Shown here: positions 53,697-61,991 of the stretch, in pieces
How the letters are laid out: every line of letters starts with the position of its first letter
Numbering within the stretch: position 1 is the stretch's first letter
Position numbers and translations under genes: made by a program
The notes under the pieces: model-generated
Databases searched by the model: none
What the model saw: only the letters and a program-made list of their open reading frames with translations
What the model was told of the DNA's origin: nothing
Source: Acidobacteriota bacterium
GTDB lineage: Bacteria > Acidobacteriota > Thermoanaerobaculia > Thermoanaerobaculales > Thermoanaerobaculaceae
Length of the DNA: 64,000 bases
Reading direction: 5' to 3'
Assembly (NCBI GenBank): GCA_016213675.1
Contig: JACQZW010000068.1
Location: forward strand, 1 to 64,000

Positions 53697-55400
53697 CTAG
53701 TCCACCGTGATGGTGTAGGACGGGGCGCCGCCGTTGTAGAACGCGGCGTAGTAGCCGGCGACGATCCAGAGCGTCTTGGTGGCCGAGGCGGTGAAGGTGA
53801 CCGTCGAGTTGAGGTTGCCGGACCCGGTGTCGTCGTTCTCGCCGATGACGGCGGAGGTGTCGGGGTCGTAGACGACCAGGTACGGGTCCATCACGTCGGT
53901 GCTCGCCGCGTTCATGTGCACGGTGTAGGACGTGCCGGCGGTGACGTCGAGGGTCCGCACGTCGAGATCGCCCTCGTCCATGGAGCCGCCGGCCGGCGTG
54001 CCCGGCGTGACGGCGCCGTCGGTGACGGCCAGCGCGAACTCGTCGACCGCCACGTCGTACGTGAAATCGGGCCCGCCCTGGCAGCACTCGTCGCCGGCCG
54101 GCACCGTTCCGCCGCCGTAGTACGAGTTCGACATCAGCCGGCCGTCCACGACGGCGACGAAGTACTGGCCGCGGGCGAGGATGACCCATTGCCGGTTGAC
54201 CTCGGTGGCGCCCATGAACGACGGGCCCATGGTCGGGTAGCCCATCGAGCTGGTCGCGGGGATCAGCTCGAAGAAAGGATAGGTCGGCGAGCCCGCGCCT
54301 GCGGTCGCGGTGACATCGATCACCGTGCCCTCGTCCAGGGTGCCGAGATCGATGAGGTCCTGGTCCAGGAGCATGCCGTCGGCGACGGTCATCGGGCAGG
54401 TCACGCCGCTCATGGTGAACGGCCAGGAGGAGCCGTCGACGGCGCTGGCCGGCTCGTCGTTCGGCTCGGACTCCGTGCCCACGCCGGGCGCGCAATCGAA
54501 GTTCGGCTCGCGCACGCCCGGCGCGCTCCAACTCGGCTCGGTCGCGATCTCGGTCAAGGTCCCGCGTGGCGGCCCCATGCCCGCGAAACCCGCGAAGCGC
54601 CCGTACAGCCGCATCTGGGTCACGTCGATGAACGTGTGCAGTGGCACGCCCGGCTCGGCCCGATCGGCGGGCGTCCACCAGTCGCCGTCGAAGCTCTCCC
54701 CCACCGGCATGATCATCGCCGGGAAGGTCCAGCCGTAGCGGGTCGCATAGCTTCGGCCTTCGCTCTCGGTCGCCGGCGTCCCGGGGCTGGCGCCGTCGAG
54801 AATGACGGCGATGACCAGCACGCCCTGGTCCTGCAGGTCCTGGTACAGAGTCTCGAGTTGCGGAGCCTCCTCGCGGCACACCGGACACCACACGGAGGTG
54901 ACCCACATGAGCACGCTTTTCAGCTCGCCGCCGTGCGTCGGGGACTGCGCGTAGAGGTCGTGGAAATCGAAGACGCCGTCCTCGCCCGCCATGTCCGAGG
55001 CCACGGTGTTGACGGGACGGTACTGGTAGTCCTCGAGCACGTCGCCCAGCTCAAGGCCGTACGGTCCGCAGGGGTAGGCGAAGCAGGGATCGCTGCTGTC
55101 GTCTTCCGCGTCGGCGTCGCTGCCCGTCTCCGGATCCGCGTCGGCATCGGCCGCGACGTCGCCGTCCCCGTCCGCGCCGCCGTCCTCGGGCGGAGGCGGA
55201 CAGTTGCAGATCATGAGCGTGGGATCCCACGTCCCGGGCAATGCCGGCACGCAGCACTGGCTGCTCCCCCCTTCGCACAGGAGCTGCGAACAGCTCCCGC
55301 CCGGGCCTCCGCCGCCTTCGTCGCAGGCCGTACCGACGGTGAACGCGGCGCCCGCCGCGATCGTCGCGATCGCAGCCCATGTCCAGATGCGCGATGCCAT
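53697..55400 (-). CDS. TlpA-like thioredoxin lipoprotein with PPC-type domains
   Basis: Encodes 567 residues. Start: ATG at 55400 with GAGGAGGAG before. The signal is WTWAAIATIAAGAAFTVGTAC. An N-terminal Cys-rich part and an acidic Asp/Ala linker lead to a thioredoxin fold at about residues 125-255. It has VTSVWCPVCREEAPQLETLY (CPVC site), YQDLQDQGVLVIAVILDG and TFPAMIMPVGES. This resembles TlpA/ResA proteins that reduce disulfides in the periplasm. The second half (VDGSSWPFTMSGVTCPMTVA, RTLDVTAGTSYTVHM, DPYLVVYDPDTSAVIGENDD) matches bacterial pre-peptidase C-terminal (PPC) beta domains. It faces the prolyl oligopeptidase and CcsA/ResB genes, which could use such a reductase. Confidence 0.8.
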   Translation of the reverse strand: MASRIWTWAAIATIAAGAAFTVGTACDEGGGGPGGSCSQLLCEGGSSQCCVPALPGTWDPTLMICNCPPPPEDGGADGDGDVAADADADPETGSDADAEDDSSDPCFAYPCGPYGLELGDVLEDYQYRPVNTVASDMAGEDGVFDFHDLYAQSPTHGGELKSVLMWVTSVWCPVCREEAPQLETLYQDLQDQGVLVIAVILDGASPGTPATESEGRSYATRYGWTFPAMIMPVGESFDGDWWTPADRAEPGVPLHTFIDVTQMRLYGRFAGFAGMGPPRGTLTEIATEPSWSAPGVREPNFDCAPGVGTESEPNDEPASAVDGSSWPFTMSGVTCPMTVADGMLLDQDLIDLGTLDEGTVIDVTATAGAGSPTYPFFELIPATSSMGYPTMGPSFMGATEVNRQWVILARGQYFVAVVDGRLMSNSYYGGGTVPAGDECCQGGPDFTYDVAVDEFALAVTDGAVTPGTPAGGSMDEGDLDVRTLDVTAGTSYTVHMNAASTDVMDPYLVVYDPDTSAVIGENDDTGSGNLNSTVTFTASATKTLWIVAGYYAAFYNGGAPSYTITVD

Positions 55401-55581
55401 GACTCCTCCTCGGTTCTCCCCCCCGGGTGGCCCCAGCTTGCCGGTGGAGGTTACCCGAGACCCGGAAGATGTGCCAGGAGTATTCTGCACCATTCGGGCC
55501 GGTCGCCGCCGCGGTCCCAACGCCCTTTGCCTTCCCGGCGCCCTTTGCGCCAGACTCCGCCTCGACGCCGGAGGATCACCC

Positions 55582-57720
55582 ATGCCACGAATCGCCTTCC
55601 CCGCCCTGCTCCCCCTGATCGCCGCCGGCTGCCCCGGCGCGCCCGTCACCGGCGGCGCCCCTACGAGCGAGGATCTCGCCGCGCTTGACGCCGCGGCGCG
55701 CCGCGGCGCCGTGACCGAGTCGATCTTCGACCGCACGGTCGAGGACCCGTACCGCGCGCTCGAGGAGGACTCGCCCGAGACCTGGGCCTGGATCGACGCG
55801 CAGAACGCCCTCACCCGCCGCTATCTCGACACCCACGCCGACCCGGCGGCCGTCGAGCGCCTGTCGGCGTTCCTCAAGATCGGCTGGATCCAGGGCCCGG
55901 CACAGGGCGGTGACCGGGTCTTCTACATCAAGCGCGAGGGCGACGCCGACCAGGGCAGCCTGATGGTCCTCGAGACCGGGGCCGCCGAACCTCGCACGCT
56001 GGTCGACCCCAACACCCTCGAAGGAAAGGTCGCCATCGACTGGGCCTTCCCCTCGCCCTCCGGCCGCCACGTCGCCTACGGCCTCTCGGAGAACGGCGAC
56101 GAGCGCTCCGTGCTGCACGTCCTGGACGTCGACGCCGGCGTCGAGCGCGAGGAGCGCATCGCGCACACGAAGTGGACCAGCCTGTCGTGGCTCGACGCGG
56201 AGAACGGCTTCATCTACACGCGCTACCCGCGCGAGGGCGAGCCGGACTGGAACGCCGAGGAGCCCGACACCTACTTCGCGCACCTCTACATGCACTGGTT
56301 CGAGCTTCTGCCGGACGGCAGCGACGATCCGCTGGTCTTCCGCCTGGAGAAGAAGACCGACTTCGCGGCCCCGGTCGTCGCGGAGGGGGATCGGTGGGTC
56401 GTGCTCAACGTCTTCCACGGGTGGTCGCAGAGCGACGTCTGGCTGCTCGACCGCACGGTGGTGTATTCGGGACCGATCCCCGTCGACGTTGGTGGCGACC
56501 ACCTGGTCGCCGGCGAAGTCCACGGCGACAGCGTGTTCTTGTCGACCAACGAGGATCACCCGCGGTCGCGGATCGTGGCCGCGCCGCTGGCTTCCCCGGA
56601 CGATCGCTCGACGTGGAAGGAGATCGTGCCCGAGGGGGCGGGGAACCTCGAGGCGTGGTCGTTCGCGGGCGACTTCCTCGCGGTGCGCACCACCGAGGAT
56701 CTCGCCTCGCGCCTGCGGGTGTACCTCGCCGACGGCACGCTGCACGAGGAGATCCCGCTGCCGACGGCGGGGCAGGCGTCCGGTCCGGCCACGCAGCACG
56801 GCTCGGATCGGATCCTCTTCACCTTCGACTCCTACTTCCACCCGCCGGCGTTGTACGCGCACGACCCCGGCTCGGGCTCGCTGCGCGAATTGGACCGCGT
56901 CCGGGCGGACATCGATCCCGGGCGGTACGAGCTAAACCGCGCGTCGGTGGAGTCGGCCGACGGCACGGACGTGCCGGTCTTCCTCGTGTACCGCAAGGAC
57001 CTGCCGCAGGACGGTGCGCGGCCGACGCGCGTCACGGGCTACGGCGGGTTCAACGTCCCCGTGCTGCCGGGTTTCGCGCGCAACGTGCTGTACTGGCTCG
57101 ACCGCGGCGGCGTCTTTGTCGAGGCGGTGCTGCGGGGCGGGTCGGAGTTCGGCGAGGAGTGGCACCGGGACGGGATGCTGGAGAACAAGCACCACGTCTT
57201 CGAGGATTTCGAGGCGGTGCTGCGCTGGCTGCCGTCGACGGGGCTGACCTCGCCGGAGCACATCGCGATCGATGGCGCGTCCAACGGCGGCCTGCTGGTC
57301 GGCGCGTCGATCGTGCGTTGTCCCGACGCCTTCCGCGCCGCGGTCGGGGGTGTCGGCCTGTACGACATGGTCCGCTTCCCGCACTTCCCGCCCGCGGAGA
57401 TCTGGATGACCGAGTACGGCGATCCCGCCGAGCGGGACGCGTTCGAGTGGCTGCTCGACTACTCGCCGTACCACAACGTCCGGGACGGCACGGCCTACCC
57501 CGCGGTGTTGATCGAGACCGCGGACAGCGACTCGCGCGTCTCGTGGCGGCACTCGACCAAGTTCGCCGCCCGGCTCCAGGCGGCGACCTCCTCCGGCCGG
57601 CCGGTGCTCTTCCACATGGATCGCGCCGTCGGCCACGGCGCGGGCTCCGGCCTGGCGGACATCGTCGAGCAGTACGCGCGGATGTACACCTTCGTCGAGA
57701 CCGAGCTGGGGATGCGCTAG
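55582..57720 (+). CDS. Prolyl oligopeptidase family lipoprotein
   Basis: Encodes 712 residues, the normal S9A size. The signal is IAFPALLPLIAAGC with PG after the Cys, so the enzyme is exported, unlike cytosolic prolyl oligopeptidase. The N-terminal seven-blade propeller gates the site; the C-terminal alpha/beta-hydrolase has S567 in DGASNGGLL, D650 in TADSDSRV and H685 in AVGHGAGSG. It should cut short peptides after Pro. Start: ATG at 55582 after GGAGG. The CcsA-like gene starts 1 base after the stop. Confidence 0.95.
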   Translation: MPRIAFPALLPLIAAGCPGAPVTGGAPTSEDLAALDAAARRGAVTESIFDRTVEDPYRALEEDSPETWAWIDAQNALTRRYLDTHADPAAVERLSAFLKIGWIQGPAQGGDRVFYIKREGDADQGSLMVLETGAAEPRTLVDPNTLEGKVAIDWAFPSPSGRHVAYGLSENGDERSVLHVLDVDAGVEREERIAHTKWTSLSWLDAENGFIYTRYPREGEPDWNAEEPDTYFAHLYMHWFELLPDGSDDPLVFRLEKKTDFAAPVVAEGDRWVVLNVFHGWSQSDVWLLDRTVVYSGPIPVDVGGDHLVAGEVHGDSVFLSTNEDHPRSRIVAAPLASPDDRSTWKEIVPEGAGNLEAWSFAGDFLAVRTTEDLASRLRVYLADGTLHEEIPLPTAGQASGPATQHGSDRILFTFDSYFHPPALYAHDPGSGSLRELDRVRADIDPGRYELNRASVESADGTDVPVFLVYRKDLPQDGARPTRVTGYGGFNVPVLPGFARNVLYWLDRGGVFVEAVLRGGSEFGEEWHRDGMLENKHHVFEDFEAVLRWLPSTGLTSPEHIAIDGASNGGLLVGASIVRCPDAFRAAVGGVGLYDMVRFPHFPPAEIWMTEYGDPAERDAFEWLLDYSPYHNVRDGTAYPAVLIETADSDSRVSWRHSTKFAARLQAATSSGRPVLFHMDRAVGHGAGSGLADIVEQYARMYTFVETELGMR

Positions 57721-57721
57721 C

Positions 57722-58483
57722 TTGCCCGCGGGCGCCCATCCCTGGTCGGCGCGGCTGCTGGCGGTCGCGTTCGTGCTCTACGCCGTGGCGTGGCTCGCCG
57801 CGTGGATCACCCCGCGACGCGCCCGCTGGATCGCCGCCGCCGGCGCGCTCGCGCACCTCCTGGCCATGTTCGGCCGCGGCTGGGCGATCGGCTTCTTCCC
57901 GCTGACCAACCGGATGGAGTCGTTCTCCACCGCCGCGCTGGCCCTCGCCCTGGTCGCCGTCGCGACGTGGCGCCCTTCGCCGTGGTTCGCGCTGCCGATG
58001 CTCGCGCTCACCCTCGCCGCCCTGGGCGCCGCCCTGCGCTTCCCCCTCGACCTGGCCTTCCCCCCGCCGCTCATGCGCACCGTGTGGTACCCGATCCACG
58101 TGCCCCTGGCCTTCCTGGCCTATGCCCTGTGGGCGGCAGCCGCCACCGCGGGACTCGCGTGGAGCGTGCGGCGCGAGCCCGACTGGCTGCGATGTCTCGA
58201 TCGCTGGGCGCTCTGGGGCTTCGGCCTCTGGTCGCTGTCGATGATCGCCGGCGGCGTGTGGGGCGTCCTGGCCTGGGGCGCGTACTTCCTCTGGGACCCC
58301 AAGGTGATGTGGTCGGTCATCCTCTGGTTCCACTGGGGTGCCTTCGTGCACCTGCGCTGGACGCCGTCGCTGATCGGCCGACCCTGGCTCCGCCCGGCGC
58401 TCGCCGGCGTCGGTTTCCTGTTCGTCCTCGTCGCCTACGTCGGCACGTCCTTCCTCTTCGGGAGGTCGAGCCATGCGTTCTGA
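57722..58483 (+). CDS. CcsA/ResC-like cytochrome c assembly protein
   Basis: Encodes 253 residues from TTG at 57722, 1 base after the peptidase stop; no better start is seen. About seven or eight membrane helices. The WWD-type heme-handling motif is GVWGVLAWGAYFLWDPKVMW with SVILWFHWG, and conserved His residues occur in WYPIHVPLAFL and LWFHWGAF. It belongs to the heme-handling family with CcsA, CcmC and NrfE. It overlaps the ResB-like gene by 11 bases, making a system II cytochrome c maturation pair. Confidence 0.88.
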   Translation: MPAGAHPWSARLLAVAFVLYAVAWLAAWITPRRARWIAAAGALAHLLAMFGRGWAIGFFPLTNRMESFSTAALALALVAVATWRPSPWFALPMLALTLAALGAALRFPLDLAFPPPLMRTVWYPIHVPLAFLAYALWAAAATAGLAWSVRREPDWLRCLDRWALWGFGLWSLSMIAGGVWGVLAWGAYFLWDPKVMWSVILWFHWGAFVHLRWTPSLIGRPWLRPALAGVGFLFVLVAYVGTSFLFGRSSHAF

Positions 58484-59231
58484 GGGAGAAGTGCGGGAAG
58501 AGCGGAAAGGCCGGAAAGGCCGGATCTTGCGCTTCCTGCGTTCGCCCGAGCTGGGCCTCCTGTGCGGCGGGGCGACCGTGCTTCTGCTCGCCGTCGGGTC
58601 GTTCGTCGTCGCCGGGACGCGCGACGGGGCCTCGGCGGCCCTGCGCACGGACGAGCTGGCGCCGTTCTTCACCGATCCGTCGCCGTGGCACCTCTGGCTC
58701 TACCTGCTCGTCCCCGTGCTCGGCCTCTACGGCCTGAACACGCTCCTGTGCACCTGGGACACGACCGTCGAGCGCTGGCGCAAGGGCCAGCACTCGCCGT
58801 GGCAGCACGGTCCGGCGATCGTGCACGCCGCCCTCCTCGTCGCCCTGCTCGCGCACCTCGTCGGAGGGTTCGGCTCGCGCGACGGCGACCCGGTCGTGGT
58901 CGGTCGCGACTGGACCGCGCTCGGCGACGGTCGCCGCGTGCGGCTGGGCGATCTGCGACCCGAGTTCCACCCCGGCGGGCAGCTCGCCCAGCTCACCGCC
59001 TCGCTCGACGTGGCGGCCGAGGGACAGGACGTCCCGGAGTCGACGGTCGAGGTCTCCTTCAGCCACCCGCTGACCTCGGGCTGGGGCTCGCGCCTGTGGC
59101 TCCTGGCGGGAGTCGACGACGGGCCGGTGGTGGTCCTCCGCCCCCGCGACGCCCCCGGCGTCCCCTGGGCCCTCGCCGCCGCCGTGCTCCTCGGATCCGG
59201 CCTCGTCCTCATGGGCCGCAGGTGGCTCTGA
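58473..59231 (+). CDS. ResB-like cytochrome c biogenesis protein, short form
   Basis: Encodes 252 residues, much shorter than the usual 400-550. It has an N-terminal charged tail, a helix at about residues 28-50, one at about 73-93 (WHLWLYLLVPVLGLYGLNTL), one near 112-130 (AIVHAALLVALLAHLVGGFG), a soluble domain and a last helix (WALAAAVLLGSGLVLMGRRW). The layout matches the ResB/Ccs1 fold cut to its core. It overlaps the CcsA-like gene by 11 bases. The first residues EVREERKGRKGR come from a repeat like that at 8144. Confidence 0.75.
   Translation: MRSEGEVREERKGRKGRILRFLRSPELGLLCGGATVLLLAVGSFVVAGTRDGASAALRTDELAPFFTDPSPWHLWLYLLVPVLGLYGLNTLLCTWDTTVERWRKGQHSPWQHGPAIVHAALLVALLAHLVGGFGSRDGDPVVVGRDWTALGDGRRVRLGDLRPEFHPGGQLAQLTASLDVAAEGQDVPESTVEVSFSHPLTSGWGSRLWLLAGVDDGPVVVLRPRDAPGVPWALAAAVLLGSGLVLMGRRWL
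58488..58522. repeat. Short tandem repeat inside resB-like gene
   Basis: GAAGTGCGGGAAGAGCGG is followed by two AAAGGCCGG units. It is in the first codons of the gene and encodes EVREERKGRKGR. It is related in unit and composition to the repeat at 8144-8212. Confidence 0.65.
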
Positions 59232-59250
59232 TTCTCGGGGCCGCCAGCTC

Positions 59251-60411
59251 CTACTCGCACCCCTCGACCAGCTCGGGCCGCGACCGCTTGACGCTCTCGA
59301 GGTAACCGCCGATGGCGAAGGCCAGCTCGAGCACGCTGCGGAAGCGCTCTTCCCGGTCCGTCGCCATGGACTTCATCGCGACGGCGGCGATTTCCGGGTC
59401 GATCGCGCGTTGGGGCGCACGGAGCTGCGGGTGCGCCGGCGGGCCCTCGACGGTCTTGAGCAGGCGCGAGTACGGGTCGGGGTCGTCGTAGGCCGGACGG
59501 AGGGTGAGAATCTCGTAGAGGATGGCGCCGAGGGCGAAGACGTCGCTGCGCGGGTCCAGGTCGTGGACTCGACCACAGGCCTGTTCCGGGCTCATGTAGC
59601 CCGGCGTGCCGATGGTCGTGCCGTCCATGGTCTTGGCGGCCCCGACCTGACCCCGGCGGTCGACGGCGACGCGTTCCGAGGTGTCGCCGATCAGGCGGGC
59701 GATGCCCCAGTCCATGACGTAGATCTGGCCGAACTCGCCCATCATGATGTTCTCCGGCTTGAGGTCGCGGTGCAGCACGCCGTGGTCGTGTGCGTACGCG
59801 ACGGCCTGGCAGACCCAGACGAACCCCATGAGCAGGCGGAACGTGGAGTAGAGCTGCGTCAGGCCGGGATCGCCCGCCGCCAGGCCGGTGAGGATCTCGC
59901 GCGGCGAGCGGCCCTGCACCTTCTTCATGACGAAGTAGAGGCGGCCGTCGGTGGTGACCCCCAGCTCGTGCACGGGAACGATGTTGGGATGGTCGAGCTG
60001 CGCCGTGATCTGCGCCTCGGCCACGAACCGCGCCAACTGCGTCTCGTCGACCTCGTGCGGGTCGAGCAGCAGCTTGACCGCCACGGCGCGCAGCAGCTCG
60101 GGATCGAGCGCCTCGAGAACGCGACCCATTCCGCCGGCGCCCAGCTCCCGCTGCACCACGAACCGCCCGATCGTTTCGCCGCTCGCCGCGCCGTCCGGCG
60201 ACCGCTCGCCCCCGGACGGCCGCTCGACCGCCGCTCCCCCCGGCGCCACGCCGAACGGCCAGGTGCCGCGCGAGGCCAGCGTCGGCGCGGTCTTGACCCC
60301 GAGCACCCGCATCACGGTCGCCGCCGAGAGGGTCCCTCCCCCGCCCGACGTCGCGCTCGCCCGGTCCTTCGAGATCCTCGTCGCCGCTTCCGCCAGGTTG
60401 ATGGTCTTCAT
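59251..60411 (-). CDS. Soluble Ser/Thr protein kinase
   Basis: Encodes 386 residues from the ATG at 60411. The first 80 residues are Ser/Gly/Pro-rich and disordered. The kinase domain is at about residues 85-370: LGAGGMGRVLEA, VAVKLLL, HRDLKPENIMM, VMDWGIARL (Trp in place of the Phe of DFG, common in this branch) and TPGYMSPEQA. There is no membrane helix and no accessory domain. The C-terminal RSRPELVEGCE is encoded by a dispersed repeat (59257-59281). It converges on the ResB-like gene and diverges from the secreted-protein gene at 60508. Confidence 0.93.
   Translation of the reverse strand: MKTINLAEAATRISKDRASATSGGGGTLSAATVMRVLGVKTAPTLASRGTWPFGVAPGGAAVERPSGGERSPDGAASGETIGRFVVQRELGAGGMGRVLEALDPELLRAVAVKLLLDPHEVDETQLARFVAEAQITAQLDHPNIVPVHELGVTTDGRLYFVMKKVQGRSPREILTGLAAGDPGLTQLYSTFRLLMGFVWVCQAVAYAHDHGVLHRDLKPENIMMGEFGQIYVMDWGIARLIGDTSERVAVDRRGQVGAAKTMDGTTIGTPGYMSPEQACGRVHDLDPRSDVFALGAILYEILTLRPAYDDPDPYSRLLKTVEGPPAHPQLRAPQRAIDPEIAAVAMKSMATDREERFRSVLELAFAIGGYLESVKRSRPELVEGCE
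59257..59281. repeat. Dispersed repeat related to CTTCGACAGGCTCAGG, copy 1
   Basis: CACCCCTCGACCAGCTCGGG is aligned with the minus-strand CACCCTTCGACAGGCTCAGG at 63243-63265, with 17 of 22 matching bases over the wider span. The copy is within the last codons of the kinase gene and encodes RPELVEGC. Confidence 0.55.
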
Positions 60412-60507
60412 GGGCGGCGATCGTACGCGAGCTTCCGGCGCCGGACAACGACGTGAATGGCGGAAGGCGGGCGAACGTTGAAGAACTCGATGATAGGATG
60501 CTCCGCG

Positions 60508-61710
60508 ATGCTTCCCCGCCTTCTCGCTCCCACCTTCGGCATCCTCGCCGCCGCCCCCGCCGCGGCGGACGAGCTGCAGCCCGTGCGGGTGGGCGTGGTC
60601 GGCCGCGCGCCGGCCGGGGGCGTCTGGACCGACGCGCCGACGGAGGCGCGCGCGAGCGACGTGGCGGAGCTGGCGGTCGTCGTGGAGGCACGCGAGGGTC
60701 GCCGGCGGACGAAAGTCTTCGTCGTCGACGACGATATCGCGCCGCTCGAGATCGCGGGGCGCGCGGTCGCGGATGACGCCCGGCGCTCGTGGGACGCGCT
60801 GGGCGCGGTCGGGATCCGGTGGTCGCACGTCGAGCCCCATGCGTGGCGCGCCGAAGGCGAGACGGCGCCGAACGGCTCGACGACGTCGTTCTACTCCAAC
60901 GTCGTCTGCGGCGGCCCGGACCACGGGGAGTGGCTGGGGTGGGACCGCGTCACCTACTTTGCCACGCCGATCGACGACTGGTCGAGCGACGCCGCGGCAC
61001 GCCGGCGATCCGCGACCGCCAACCCGCCGCGCGCCGAGGACGACCTCTGGCAGGGCCTGGGGACCATGCGCTACCAGGTCGAGGTGCGGCTGGACGACGC
61101 CGGCGGCGAGATCCTCGCGTCTCCGGGCGCCGACGCCACCGACTCCTACGGCATCGAGACGGCGGTGCACCGCGTCTCGATCCGCCTCGACGACACCTAC
61201 CGCGGCTGGCTGTCGTCGTACTTCCTCGTCCCGGAGATCTTCGGCTCCGCCGGGCCCGGGGCGGACCACCAGACCGAGCGCTTCGTCGGCGCGGACTGCG
61301 CCGACGTGCTGGTCGGCGCGCTGCACGCGATGGGGCACCGCGGCGTGCCCTACACGAGCGTCTCCGCCCTGGACGCGTACACCACGACGGTCGCCGGACC
61401 GGCGGAGCTGGACGAGGACGGGGTGCCGGCCGGAGACGCGATCGAGGGTGTCCTGCCGGGCGACGTCATCCGCATCGACTACGGCGGAGTCTGGGCGGAC
61501 GCGACGCCGCGCTCGTGGGATCACGTCGCGGTGCTGTACGAGGACCGCAGCGACCCGGAGGGTCCCGACGAGGGTCGCGCCGACGGCAAGCTGGACGGCT
61601 TCGACCTCGTCGCCCACATGGGCCACCCGCAGGTCAAGCTCGAGCCCCTCGCCCGCCAGTGCCCGATGCGACTGGACGTCCTGCGGTGGGACCCGGACCG
61701 CATCGACTAG
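60508..61710 (+). CDS. Secreted protein, possible NlpC/P60-like fold
   Basis: Encodes 400 residues from the ATG at 60508 (an in-frame ATG lies at 60490). The signal peptide is LLAPTFGILAAAPAAADE, with no lipobox Cys. Residues 25-230 are beta-rich and unassigned. Residues about 265-395 contain GADCADVLVGALHAMGHRGV, VIRIDYGG and SWDHVAVLYED, an arrangement like the Cys and His of NlpC/P60 or related papain-fold enzymes that cut peptidoglycan peptides. The Cys-Ala-Asp replaces the usual Cys-Ser-Gly. Function therefore uncertain. Confidence 0.65.
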   Translation: MLPRLLAPTFGILAAAPAAADELQPVRVGVVGRAPAGGVWTDAPTEARASDVAELAVVVEAREGRRRTKVFVVDDDIAPLEIAGRAVADDARRSWDALGAVGIRWSHVEPHAWRAEGETAPNGSTTSFYSNVVCGGPDHGEWLGWDRVTYFATPIDDWSSDAAARRRSATANPPRAEDDLWQGLGTMRYQVEVRLDDAGGEILASPGADATDSYGIETAVHRVSIRLDDTYRGWLSSYFLVPEIFGSAGPGADHQTERFVGADCADVLVGALHAMGHRGVPYTSVSALDAYTTTVAGPAELDEDGVPAGDAIEGVLPGDVIRIDYGGVWADATPRSWDHVAVLYEDRSDPEGPDEGRADGKLDGFDLVAHMGHPQVKLEPLARQCPMRLDVLRWDPDRID

Positions 61711-61767
61711 GGGGTCCGAGGTCGTGCTCGTCTCCCCTGTTCGGGGGTGGACATGCGTTTTCCTCTT

Positions 61768-61786
61768 GCATGATCTTCTTTCATGC
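61768..61786. repeat. Small inverted repeat GCATGA...TCATGC
   Basis: A 6-bp perfect stem with the loop TCTTCTT in an unusually AT-rich patch after the gene ending at 61710. It could be a weak terminator or operator. The rest of the gap up to 61991 has a TAATAT box at 61971-61976 and no gene. Confidence 0.35.
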
Positions 61787-61991
61787 GTGAAACTTCGGAC
61801 GATGCGACGTCCGGTACTTTCGGCGCCGAGACGACGGCAAAGCGCGCGGAACCTGCGGGAGGCCGGCCGATGTCTATCCTGATTCCGGCGCGGCCGCCGT
61901 CGTGGCGTCTGGCACGGGTGTCGCAGGGCTAGGCGAGCAAGTGAGAACCGGGGGAGGGCACGATGGCCTGTAATATCCTACGGTTGATGCC

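Noticed and set aside
59251-61626. A 791-codon version of the kinase starting far upstream
   Set aside because: The extension is antisense to the secreted-protein gene and lacks motifs. The ATG at 60411 leads directly into the Ser/Gly-rich head and kinase domain.
61711-61991. Possible small gene between the secreted protein and the unknown protein
   Set aside because: Frames here are short, lack a ribosome site and have no recognisable motif. Only an AT-rich inverted repeat and a TAATAT box stand out.
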